Shown here piece after piece: positions 47,131-55,738 of a DNA stretch of 63,643 nucleotides. A program made the translations under genes and the position numbers. Numbering within the stretch: position 1 is the stretch's first letter; each line of letters opens with the position of its first letter. The notes beneath the pieces were generated by a model that was given only the letters and a program-made list of their open reading frames with translations, was not told the origin of the DNA and searched no databases. Origin of the DNA: Candidatus Aalborgicola bjergmarkensis. GTDB lineage: Bacteria > Pseudomonadota > Gammaproteobacteria > Burkholderiales > Burkholderiaceae_C. Where the stretch lies: positions 1-63,643 of the forward strand of contig JADJFE010000018.1 of NCBI GenBank assembly GCA_016708725.1, written 5' to 3'.

Positions 47131-47168
47131 ACAGCGTCTGCAGCCACTCAATCCATAGGGGTTTCACC

Positions 47169-48008
47169 ATGAAGCAAAGTTGCTTGCCCTGTATGGGCTC
47201 AAGTTCAATCCGTTCTCGCCAGAGTTGCCCGATGATGCGCTTTATGTTCCCCAAAAGGTTGAGAGTTTTTGCTGGCGTATTGAACATGCGCAGATTCGTG
47301 AGGGTGGTTTTGCCATGATCAATGGTGACCCCGGCAGTGGCAAGAGTGTGGTCTTACGGCTGCTGGCACAGCGCTTAAAGCGCCTGCCTGATGTCACGGT
47401 GGCTGCGATCAATCATCCTCAGAGCAATTTGGCAGACTTTTACCGTGAACTAGGGGATATTTTTGGTGTGCCGCTGCGCCCATCCAATCGATGGGGTGGC
47501 TTTAAAGCTTTGCGTGAGCGCTGGCTCCATCATCTTGAGTCAAATCTGTGTCGGGCGGTGTTGCTCATTGATGAGGCGCAGGAGATGCCGGTGCAGGTGT
47601 TGTCCGAGTTGCGCCTGCTGGCAAGTGCGCGTTTTGATTCGCAGTCTTTGCTGTGCGTGGTGCTCGCGGGGACTCCCGCTTGACGCAGGCGCTGCGCCGT
47701 GAGGAGTTGATTCCTTTGGGTAGTCGTATTCGCACCCGCCTTGTCACCGAGTTTGCCAGTCGTGGAGTTGTTGGCTTGCCTGGATCATTTGTTGGCCTGC
47801 GCGGGTAATGCAAGTTTGATGACTCCCAGCTGTGCCATACGCTAGTGACCATGCCGCTGGCAATTACCGCATTCTCACTACGATGGCCGCTGAGTTGTTG
47901 AGTGCAGCGGCACACAGAGATTTGCCTGTGCTTGATGAGAAGCTTTATCTCGATGTATTTGCCCAGCCAACACAACCCACAGCACGGCGTACAACTGCTG
48001 CAAGGTGA
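47169..48008 (+). pseudogene. ExeA/TniB-like AAA ATPase of the transposon, frameshifted
   Basis: The intended start is ATG 47169; one A is missing at 47176-47178, after which LLALYGLKFNPFSPELPDD follows, the standard opening of ExeA-like ATPases. Walker A is NGDPGSGKSVVLRL and Walker B is AVLLIDEAQEMPV. A missing G at 47668-47671 interrupts VVLAGDSRLTQALRREELIP, and more shifts follow before the natural end at TGA 48006-48008 (…QPTARRTTAAR). Corrected length is about 280 residues. It would act as target selector or activator for the DDE transposase. Confidence 0.82.
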
Positions 48009-48273
48009 ATATATGAAAAAAGTCCAAGCGCAAAGAAAAACAGGCCTGCTTGCTGTTTGTGTGATTGCACCCAAGCTCCCAATCTATCCAACAAGGCCGC
48101 AGCCCAGATCAACACGTTCCTTGAGATGCTACTGACAAACTTCCAGAATCGCTATGGTCAGCGTATTTTGACCATTACGCCAAACGCCCCAGAGAAAACG
48201 TCAACGAGACAAAACCTTGGCTCAGCGCTGGTTGTGACGAGTCGTTCTGAAATACCAGCGGAACCTAAATGCC

Positions 48274-48303
48274 AACGGCATCTGTAGAAATACAGATGCC
48301 GTT
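48274..48303 (+). terminator. Strong hairpin, probable bidirectional terminator
   Basis: A perfect 13-bp stem (48274-48286 with 48291-48303) with a GAAA tetraloop is followed by TTTT and preceded by an A-containing run on the other side. It sits between the transposon ATPase and the convergent minus-strand membrane-protein gene, so it may stop both. Confidence 0.75.
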
Positions 48304-48391
48304 TTGCTTGCACGCCTTGTCCAGTCGACCATCACCAAACCTGAAAATCAGTCCATCAAATTTGTTGATCACACTCAGAGGTGCGTTGGTT

Positions 48392-48721
48392 TTATCTCTG
48401 CTGACCCCAGCGCCTGTGAACACGCAGGACAGCCTCTAGCGCGTATTGCACGGCGGCATCCAGTGAGTAAGCGCCAAGAAGAACCAAGCCTGCGATCACC
48501 GCAAAGTAGAGGAGTAACGCGTCCGTGGTGCTTACATTCACGTTTTTGACAATGGCGCTTCCTGTGTGCCAAGTTCTCCAGCCGAGATACCAGCACCATG
48601 CGCCCCAGGCCAGCATCAAGGCCGCACAGAAAAACGAGGCGAAGATGTTGAAAAACGTCGGGTGCGCAACGTAGTTTTTCGTGTGTTCGGATAACAGGTG
48701 GGTTTTCAATCGGTCAAACAT
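48392..48721 (-). CDS. Two-helix membrane protein, copy 1
   Basis: A 109-residue protein from ATG 48721 (MFDRLKTHLLSEHTKNYVAH). Two hydrophobic helices are FFCAALMLAWGAWCWYLGW and LLLYFAVIAGLVLLGAYSLD, with a basic cytoplasmic-looking tail (LRVHRRWGQQR). I know no function. A close relative is at 60139-60417, so the gene is part of a set repeated in this region. Small two-helix proteins in such clusters often act as immunity or holin-like proteins, but nothing here proves that. Confidence 0.75.
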   Translation of the reverse strand: MFDRLKTHLLSEHTKNYVAHPTFFNIFASFFCAALMLAWGAWCWYLGWRTWHTGSAIVKNVNVSTTDALLLYFAVIAGLVLLGAYSLDAAVQYALEAVLRVHRRWGQQR

Positions 48722-48855
48722 GGTCGGGCATGGCGATGGTGCAAAGTAGCACAATGTGGAGAGTCTGACTTTAAAAATTTCTAAAGAAGCTGTCATTTCC
48801 GCCGCGTGAGCAACCAAGGCGATGGTAGTTTCACAGCCATCAAGCCTGACTAGTT

Positions 48856-49145
48856 TCAGAATTCGTGGGTTCCCGCATTTCGACAATCGGAATAGAGGCT
48901 CAATTTAATGTTGCGTTTTGTCCCGCTCAAATTGAAACTCCCGGAGCAAGTTTTCTTCCCTCCAGGGCCATCTTGTAACACGCTAAAACTATAAGCGCCT
49001 GCAAGAGGTCTGTAACCATCGGAATGAATTGCACCTCGACCACCTGCACCTGGTTCGAATCGCCCTGAACCGCTGATGGATAAATTGCTCATTGAGCAAA
49101 GGTGTGCAATGCAATCTGCATCTACTAAAACATACTTTATTATCA
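48856..49145 (-). pseudogene. Truncated copy of a secreted CSMS/QDGPGGK-type protein
   Basis: The readable part (CSMSNLSISGSGRFEPGAGG, then LAGAYSFSVLQDGPGGKKTC and NIKLSLYSDC) aligns with the C-terminal half of the protein at 53386-53910. The N-terminal half, including the signal peptide, is missing. The sequence upstream is a palindrome-ended insertion (49155-49320), which probably replaced it. Conserved cysteines suggest the intact family is a disulphide-bonded extracytoplasmic protein. Confidence 0.7.
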
Positions 49146-49154
49146 ATCGTAAGG

Positions 49155-49320
49155 TTAAAACCACCGGCTTCAGCCGGTTAGCTTTAGCTAGGATTCTGCT
49201 TGGTATTTTCGATTTTCCACTACTTTTCGATGACGGGGTATTCGGCGCGGTTTGCAATATGGGTGGACTTCCAGTCCTCTGCAAACCGCGCAAACCCACC
49301 TACTTCAGTAGGTGGTCGTT
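49155..49320. repeat. Palindrome-ended small element (IS200/IS605-like PATE)
   Basis: A hairpin ACCGGCTTCAGCCGGT near 49161-49177 and a second hairpin CCACCTACTTCAGTAGGTGG near 49294-49314 share the loop TTCA and bracket ~130 bases. This resembles the imperfect palindromes at the ends of IS200/IS605 elements and their non-coding derivatives. It separates two minus-strand genes and supplies the last codons and stop of the ankyrin-like gene. Confidence 0.55.
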
Positions 49321-50154
49321 TAGTGTATTAGTATCGCTCTCAACCTGTTGCAAAGCTGCCTGACGGGCTTCTTCCTGGCGCCGCTGCTCAGCCAGATATC
49401 GTTGCTGCTCTTGGTGCTTTTGTTCGGCTTTGCGCTCTTTTATCACCAAGGCAACGAGGGACTTGCCCCTTGCTGTATTCGCAACGCCAAGCGTTAGGGC
49501 AATTTGCCTCCAGTAATCCACCTTTTGGAAGTCCCATTTAGCCGCAGCTATTTCGGCATTAGCATAACAATCCGGAAGGACTGGCTTACGCTTCATGAAA
49601 AGCGTCACAACATCTGAATTCCGATCCTCTGCGATTTTGACGATGAGCGACTTTCCGTCGTCCAGCGTCTGGTTGATGTTCGCTCCGCGCTGCAGAAACA
49701 TCTCTACGACCGGACCAATCGCATCGCCTTTTCTAATGATCCCTCTGAATGCGCTATCCAGATGTTCTTGCGGAAAAACAAAATCAGATCGACCGAATAT
49801 CCACTTCCAAATCGCAGCATCGTTCTTGAAAAGCGCCATTGTGAGCAAAGCGCCTTTGGACATGTTGAGCTTTGCCCCGGCATCCAGGAGTAGATTTGCA
49901 GTTTCAAAATACTTGCGCCCGACTATATCCACTAATTGATCTTGATGGGGGTATTTTAGGAGGTCTGCTGTTTTCTCAAGCGTCCATCCAGAAGTTTTCA
50001 GCGTGCTATATCTCTGTTGAATTTGCACTGCGATCAACTTGACGCTTGGTTCGAATTGCCCAGTTAACCCGGCCTCAAAAAATTTACGGACCTGTTCTGG
50101 ATACATTGACTTAAGCAAGAGCAAGTCTCTAGATTCCTTGACTGAACCAATCAT
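49300..50154 (-). CDS. Ankyrin-repeat-like protein
   Basis: About 284 residues from ATG 50154 (MIGSVKESRDLLLLKSMYPE); a TTG at 50169 is an alternative start. Repeats of ankyrin type are visible: FETANLLLDAGAKLNMSKGA, AFRGIIRKGDAIGPVVEMFL then QRGANINQTLDDGKSLIVKI. The C-terminus is a charged coiled-coil (KERKAEQKHQEQQRYLAEQR). There is no signal peptide. The last codons lie inside the palindrome-ended element, so the original C-terminus may have been lost. Ankyrin proteins typically mediate protein-protein binding; the partner is unknown. Confidence 0.75.
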   Translation of the reverse strand: MIGSVKESRDLLLLKSMYPEQVRKFFEAGLTGQFEPSVKLIAVQIQQRYSTLKTSGWTLEKTADLLKYPHQDQLVDIVGRKYFETANLLLDAGAKLNMSKGALLTMALFKNDAAIWKWIFGRSDFVFPQEHLDSAFRGIIRKGDAIGPVVEMFLQRGANINQTLDDGKSLIVKIAEDRNSDVVTLFMKRKPVLPDCYANAEIAAAKWDFQKVDYWRQIALTLGVANTARGKSLVALVIKERKAEQKHQEQQRYLAEQRRQEEARQAALQQVESDTNTLNDHLLK

Positions 50155-50175
50155 GTGCGGTTGAGTCAAGTTTTT

Positions 50176-51783
50176 CTACGCGGTAATATGCGCCTTATCG
50201 CACCATGAGTTGACCGCATTTTCAGTTGTTTGGAATTGGCGTAGTGCTGCTTGGGAACTGGTCGGTGTAACTGGCACGGGTGGCGCCATTACCGGACGCA
50301 GGATGCGCGAGTACACTCGGGTGTAAAACATTGCCGTTCGCAGTCCCTCGTTTGTGAGTCGATAGCGATGGGTCTTTGGTAGTCGCTCGATCAGGCCGAG
50401 TAGCCGCAACCGTCGCAGTTCGTAGCTCATGCGACCTGGGGAGATTTCATTGGAACGCTTGCCCAACAAGACGGCGAGTTGCTGTCGCAGGTCTTTGTTG
50501 GTAAACCCGCTGGCGACGAATACGAACATCAGCACCGCATTGAGAATAGCTTGCGTGTTGGCATCACCAAAGCGCAGTGCGCTGACGCGCTGTCCGTCGA
50601 TCTGACTCGGGCGTTGCAGGTGCTGAAAGGCGTCCTCTCCTAGTGCACAGTCGTGGCTTATTTGCTCGATCTCCAAAAGTCGCCGGTTGGCAGCAAGGCC
50701 GATACGGCGCAACTCAGGCAGGTTCTTCAACAACCGCCCCACACCAAAGTCGCGCGTGTCGTTGATGGTGGTCTGCGTCCTCAAGGCCTGCCCTTCCTTG
50801 TGGTACTGCTTGATACGTGAACGCTTGTAGTCCACATGCAGCGAATGGGTAACCCCTTCGGTTATCACGCGGGTACGAAACCGTCCCGGGGTGCGCCGAG
50901 TGACACGGCGGTTAAAGATCAGTTGCACCTGCTCAGGTCGACCTATGTCCAGGTTCTCACGGATCACTTGTTCAAAGAATATACGTCCGCTTACCGGACG
51001 ATCGAGTACCTGGGTGAGCGCAAATTCGGCTTGCAGAATCGATGCCGTGTAGCGGTACCCCGCTTCTCGATCAGAACGGTCAAAGGGATGGGGTAGCCGC
51101 GCCAACCATTTGCGCAGTAGCCCATCAATCTTCGTATCGTTCAAACCATCACAGATGTGCTGCAATGCTTTTGGGTCCTCGCATGACAGAATCCCGTTGT
51201 CCAGTGCCTCGAAGGCGATACCACGTTTGCGCAACTGGCACTTGGCGTACTCATTGCCGTTGATGCACAGCTTGGCGTTGTAGGGAAAGTACGAGCAAAA
51301 CTTCAGGAAGAACGGGCCAAAGTCTTCATCGACACAGTAAAAGTAGTAGTGATTGACCATCGCAGAGCTATCGACTACCCACGGGGAGCTCATGCCTGTT
51401 GTGGCGCTGCGCCGGCGCTCGGTACGCACGACCCGCGCCTTCTCCTGTGCACGCCCAACGTACAGCACGCCTTCGTCGGCATTGAACTTTTTCAGGTGCT
51501 GCTGCGTGACATCATCCTTACGCTGATGCTTGGCAAAGCTCACCATCTCCAAGTTCTGATCGCGTACAAAACGCTCAATGTCAGCCACGAACGCCTCAGT
51601 CTTGGGCGCCACGCCCGCAGTGGAGGCAAATCGCTGACCCAGATGCCCCCGCAAATACCCCACAACCCCACTCGTGCGCTGCAACTGCGGGACATACACA
51701 TTGAGGTACATGCGGTCAATGCACTCGCTCTCTAACACGACGTGCTCGCGCAACACTTCACAAACGCTATGTGGTAATGTCAT
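50176..51783 (-). CDS. Conserved unknown protein with C-terminal winged helix
   Basis: A 535-residue protein from ATG 51783 with GGAG upstream (MTLPHSVCEVLREHVVLESE). Notable stretches are LYVGRAQEKARVVRTERRRS and MVNHYYFYCVDEDFGPFFLK, and a winged-helix-like C-terminus (MSYELRRLRLLGLIERLPKT, then HRYRLTNEGLRTAMFYTRVY). From memory, close relatives occur widely in bacteria next to mobile elements and are annotated as hypothetical. The function is unknown; a DNA-binding or transposition-related role is plausible. The gene is intact, which is notable beside so many broken ones. Confidence 0.75.
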   Translation of the reverse strand: MTLPHSVCEVLREHVVLESECIDRMYLNVYVPQLQRTSGVVGYLRGHLGQRFASTAGVAPKTEAFVADIERFVRDQNLEMVSFAKHQRKDDVTQQHLKKFNADEGVLYVGRAQEKARVVRTERRRSATTGMSSPWVVDSSAMVNHYYFYCVDEDFGPFFLKFCSYFPYNAKLCINGNEYAKCQLRKRGIAFEALDNGILSCEDPKALQHICDGLNDTKIDGLLRKWLARLPHPFDRSDREAGYRYTASILQAEFALTQVLDRPVSGRIFFEQVIRENLDIGRPEQVQLIFNRRVTRRTPGRFRTRVITEGVTHSLHVDYKRSRIKQYHKEGQALRTQTTINDTRDFGVGRLLKNLPELRRIGLAANRRLLEIEQISHDCALGEDAFQHLQRPSQIDGQRVSALRFGDANTQAILNAVLMFVFVASGFTNKDLRQQLAVLLGKRSNEISPGRMSYELRRLRLLGLIERLPKTHRYRLTNEGLRTAMFYTRVYSRILRPVMAPPVPVTPTSSQAALRQFQTTENAVNSWCDKAHITA

Positions 51784-51972
51784 GGTCGGCTCCGATCATC
51801 CACGGGGTCTGCGGACCCCATCAAGCTTCGAGCTTCTATTATCCCTGGACATCGCCCAGACGGCTTGACCGGAGCCACCTTTCAAGAATTCGTACAGTCC
51901 TCGAAAGCACTCATATCACTCGTCGGTCTGAGGCGGAGCCTCGTTAGAATGAAGAGACGAATAAAACTAATA

Positions 51973-52000
51973 CCTGAATCCGTGAATTCACGGATTCAGG
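51973..52000. repeat. 28-bp perfect palindrome of two IS1380-type ends
   Basis: The sequence CCTGAATCCGTGAA is followed directly by its reverse complement. CCTGAATCCGTGA is the terminal repeat of the IS1380-type element at 53992-55715, so this site looks like two element ends joined head to head. It lies about 2 kb from that element and directly after the 3' end of the lipoprotein gene. Confidence 0.8.
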
Positions 52001-52006
52001 AAATCG

Positions 52007-53323
52007 TCACCGCGATTGTTCAATATCAAACTCAAATCCTGTTTTGGTTAAAGTTGTGAGCACCCCTGTATCCTGCCTCCTAGTTCCACTTAATGCGCCA
52101 AGTAATGAAAGTCCGGCAGTGTGAAATCGACCTGAAGCGAGTACACAGTCGAATTTTATGACATCAGAAATTCGATACTTATTTTGCGCATTGAATACAT
52201 AATCTCTCTTCTCTGTCAGCGGATCACCCTCCTTTTCAAGCATTAGCGGGGCATACGTTCTTTTGAGTGTAAAGACCACCTTTACATTGACGTCGCGACT
52301 CAATTTCGTAGGTTCTTTTGCTTCAATTACAATTCGCTTTGTAATATCTTTGCACGAACCAGCCATCGATGACAACAAGTTTCGATCCGTTATTGCCCGA
52401 ATTTGAGATTCTTTTGAATCGACAATTTTTACGGTAAAACTTTTCATGAACTCGTTAGTCGCGGCATCCTTCCTCTTCCTATCCTCCCTAGCTAATTTTC
52501 CACTCAACGTATCCACCACGATTGCCATCGAATGAGGTAGACCGCTAATTGAAGTCAACCTCACTGGTTCTCTTTTATACAAATCTTGTGTGAAATGTTC
52601 AATGCTGTTAATTCTCGGATAGTCTTCGCCACCTACACAATTTCCAAATGCACAGTAAATAGGTTTTGCATAGCTACCACATTGGCCAACTCTAGCTACG
52701 GGTGAAAGTCTAGATGAGGCTGAATTAAAATCAAATTGCTTATCTCTCACACACTCTAGCACTGCAAACTTGCCAAAAGGCTTGCCATCGATGATTCCAG
52801 CCTCGTTTGAATTAGCCGTAATTGAGAAGTTAAGATATTCCGTAGTGGTGTTTGTGCAGTCTCTTTTACACTTAACACTTGTTCGTTCAATTTCAGTTAA
52901 AATATATCCAGAGACGTTGGAAGATTCGGATGTAGGTGAGCCGCAAAAATTTTTCCGATTATCAAACGAGTAAGCTCTGATTTTAAACCGTTGTTCGACT
53001 GTTTGACCACTAGCAGCGTACGTTTTTTTCTCTAGTGTAGCTTTTCCAATTCGGCTAGAAAAATTCTCTAAGCCAAAACTCCCAATAATTGATAATCTCG
53101 ATTCTGCATGTGCAGCTGCAATTAATGCAATTGCATCGATATCATCGCATTTTTTTTCATTATTGAGTTCCGACAAAGGAGTTAAAGTTTGAACTTTAGT
53201 ATCTCTAAGCGGCGGCGCATTGGTATTAGCTGTCGATGTATTCGGATTAACCGAAACTTGCGGCCCACTCACACAACCAAAAATGAATGCACACATAAAT
53301 AAACACAGCATCACCCGCCACAT
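52007..53323 (-). CDS. Lipoprotein of unknown function
   Basis: A 438-residue protein; ATG 53323 with GGAGG upstream. The N-terminus MWRVMLCLFMCAFIFGCVSG has a lipobox (FIFGC), so Cys17 is probably lipidated and the protein is membrane-anchored. The rest is polar with paired cysteines (CKRDC, CGSYAKPIYCAFGNC), consistent with an extracytoplasmic fold. The gene is markedly more AT-rich than its surroundings, which suggests recent acquisition together with the next gene. The family is not recognised. Confidence 0.85.
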   Translation of the reverse strand: MWRVMLCLFMCAFIFGCVSGPQVSVNPNTSTANTNAPPLRDTKVQTLTPLSELNNEKKCDDIDAIALIAAAHAESRLSIIGSFGLENFSSRIGKATLEKKTYAASGQTVEQRFKIRAYSFDNRKNFCGSPTSESSNVSGYILTEIERTSVKCKRDCTNTTTEYLNFSITANSNEAGIIDGKPFGKFAVLECVRDKQFDFNSASSRLSPVARVGQCGSYAKPIYCAFGNCVGGEDYPRINSIEHFTQDLYKREPVRLTSISGLPHSMAIVVDTLSGKLAREDRKRKDAATNEFMKSFTVKIVDSKESQIRAITDRNLLSSMAGSCKDITKRIVIEAKEPTKLSRDVNVKVVFTLKRTYAPLMLEKEGDPLTEKRDYVFNAQNKYRISDVIKFDCVLASGRFHTAGLSLLGALSGTRRQDTGVLTTLTKTGFEFDIEQSR

Positions 53324-53385
53324 ATATTATACCTCCATAAGATACTTAAAGAAAATGCCATATTGCGCTTTAATCAAAGCCGTGG

Positions 53386-53910
53386 CTATTCAATGCTCAA
53401 AAAGTCCTGCCATCCGCAGTCGGGATAGAGGCGGAGAATGGCATTTTTTTTATTGCCACTTAAGTCGAAACCACCTGTGCAAATTCTTTTGCCACCTGGG
53501 CCATCTTGATTGACCGAGTAGCTATATCTCCCAGCCAAGGGGCTACCATTACGAGAAATTGTTCCTCGTGCACCATAGTTGGATTCAAATCGTCCCGCCA
53601 CTCCTGTGATGGATAATTTGCTCATTGAACAGATGCTACCCGTTACACATTCAACCTCAACCATTATGTAATTGCATCCCCCCTTTTGGCATGCCTCAGA
53701 ATTTTCTTGAGAAGTTTTTGCCAAAGACTTGGCAGCTGATAAAGCGGCACCGCCTAAAACACTCGTAGGCGCATCTGTATTGTCTCGAAGAATACGAGAT
53801 TTTTGCTGATTTTCTAGCGAGACCTCATTCCGCTCAAGTTCTATTGAGTTAATTATCCCAGAGTAAAATATCATAAAGAATGATAATGCTACGATAATTG
53901 AAGATTTCAC
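53386..53910 (-). CDS. Exported CSMS/QDGPGGK-type protein
   Basis: A 174-residue protein starting at GTG 53910 with AAGGA upstream. It has a signal peptide (SSIIVALSFFMIFYSGIINS) and a mature part with a conserved C-terminal domain: CSMSKLSITGVAGRFESNYG, LAGRYSYSVNQDGPGGKRIC and LYPDCGWQD. The same domain is in the truncated gene 48856-49145. It lies upstream of the lipoprotein gene in the same direction with a 63-base gap, and is similarly AT-rich. The function is unknown. Confidence 0.78.
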   Translation of the reverse strand: MKSSIIVALSFFMIFYSGIINSIELERNEVSLENQQKSRILRDNTDAPTSVLGGAALSAAKSLAKTSQENSEACQKGGCNYIMVEVECVTGSICSMSKLSITGVAGRFESNYGARGTISRNGSPLAGRYSYSVNQDGPGGKRICTGGFDLSGNKKNAILRLYPDCGWQDFLSIE

Positions 53911-53991
53911 TTGATAAGTCCTTCAATAAGGGGTGCATCGTGAGACGGGCATGTCACAGCGATTCAAAGGTACAGCACATCTGAAGTAGTT

Positions 53992-55715
53992 CCTGAATCC
54001 GTGAAAGCATGGCAAAAAAGTCTGATTTATCCTTATAAATCAACGATTTAGGTGTAAAATGGCTTTCGCCCAGAAGGTGAGTGCCAACATGACCGACTTT
54101 ATTATCAAAAAAGCTGTCCTACGACCTCACCTCCAATGCCGGATTGGCGCTGGTGGGGCAATATATAAAACGCTTGGGAGTCAGCAGTCTCGTTGACCGC
54201 AAATTCCCGGTAGGTGTCGGTGGCATCGCCAACAGCGACATTTTGAAGTCCTATCTGGGCTTGCTGGTGCAAGGCAAGAACGACTTCGACGCCATTGAGG
54301 CATTTCGGGGTGATGACTTCTTCACCCGCGCGCTGGATGTGCGCACAGTAGCTTCTAGCTCGACCTTGCGTCAGCGCATGGACACCCATGCGCCCTCGTG
54401 GTTTGAGTTGGCCGGGGAATTCAACCTGGCCCTGCTGTCGGACAAATACGCAACCGGTCCCGTGGACTTCGGGCCACTGCCCTGCGGCTACATGACCGTG
54501 GACTGGGACACGTTTGTGATGAACAACTCGGGCACCCAAAAGGAAGCCGTTGGGCGCTCCTACCAAGACGTGGACGGCTTTACCCCCAGCGCCACCTATC
54601 TGGGCTCTTTGGGCTACTGCCTGGAGCTGGCCTTGCGTCCTGGCGTACAGCACTCTGTGCTGGAGACTGAACTCAACCTGGAGCGGGTCTTGCCAATGGC
54701 CGCGAAGTTGACCGCATTGCCGCTTTTGTTTCGTGCCGACTCGGGCCTGTGCTCCCTCAAAATCATGCAAGAAGTTTGCGCCCAAGCTGTAGCCTTGTCG
54801 CGCGAGATCGCCCTCATCATCAAGTGGAATCCTCGCAAAGCGCCGGTTGAAGCCATCGCAGCAGAGCGTGTGGCTGATGCCAACACCATGTGGTGTCATA
54901 TGCGCGAAGGAAAGCGCATGTGTATGTGGACGCAGCAACTCAAACTCAAGGGCGTTGGGACAGAGGCGAACCCCGCACGTCGCGTATTGCGCCTGATCGA
55001 GCGCACCATCGATAAGCATGGCAACCCACTGCTGCTGCCCGACTATGAATTGGAAGGCTGGACGACGACCCTGCCGCAGAAGTTCACGATGCAAAACATC
55101 ATTGACCTGTACAAAGACCATGCCACGCACGAGCAGTTCCATTCCGAGTTCAAGACCGACATGGATCTGGAGCGTTTGCCCAGTGGCAAGTTTGACACCA
55201 ACTTCCTGGCCTGTACCTTGGCGGCCGTTGCGATGAACATCTTGCGTCTGATTGGTCAGAATGCGCTCATTGGCGACGACGCACCACTGCGCCACAAGGC
55301 CAAGCGCAGGCGCATGAAGACGGTGATGCAGGAAATCATGTTCAAGGCTGGGCGGATGATCAAACATGCGGGGCGCTGGGTCTTGGGGCTGGGTGCCAAT
55401 GACAGTGCCCACACCGTTTTTGAGCGGCTGTACAAACAGCTCGCCCCGCAGCGACAAGTCAACACGGCCTAGCGCCGGCTCTGAAGGCGGCACACAGCAC
55501 GCCGACACTTCAAAACCCCTTCGCCGAACATGTAGGCGCAAGGTGGCACGCCCAAAAATTCGCCCGCCACGCCAAAATGGTGTACCGGGGTACACGCGTC
55601 TGGATTTTTGAGGAATTTGGAGCATGGCGGCGAACGAAATTCGATAGGGAATTGAATATCAACGAGAAAATCAAAAGAATAATGGGCTGGTGGGGAGTTG
55701 GCTCACGGATTCAGG
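53992..55715 (+). mobile_element. IS1380-type insertion sequence
   Basis: Ends are CCTGAATCCGTGA (53992-54004) and its complement (55703-55715). GTAGT occurs at both flanks, a possible target duplication. It encodes one transposase. The same end sequence forms the palindrome at 51973-52000. Confidence 0.85.
54089..55472 (+). pseudogene. IS1380-family transposase, one N-terminal frameshift
   Basis: The natural start is ATG 54089. An extra A in the run 54107-54112 shifts the frame; without it the protein begins MTDFIIKKLSYDLTSNAGLA. The rest is one intact frame: LLFRADSGLCSLKIMQEVCA carries the second catalytic Asp region, DWDTFVMNNSGTQKEAVGRS the first. The closing part is typical (YKDHATHEQFHSEFKTDMDL with the catalytic Glu, then ERLPSGKFDTN). 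The corrected length is about 460 residues, normal for IS1380. The lesion may be a sequencing error. Confidence 0.88.
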
Positions 55716-55738
55716 GTAGTCGTTTAGAGCCCCATCAT

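Noticed and set aside
54105..55625. Long minus-strand open frame opposite the IS1380 transposase
   Set aside because: It lies fully antisense to a well-conserved transposase and has no motif; it is a shadow frame.
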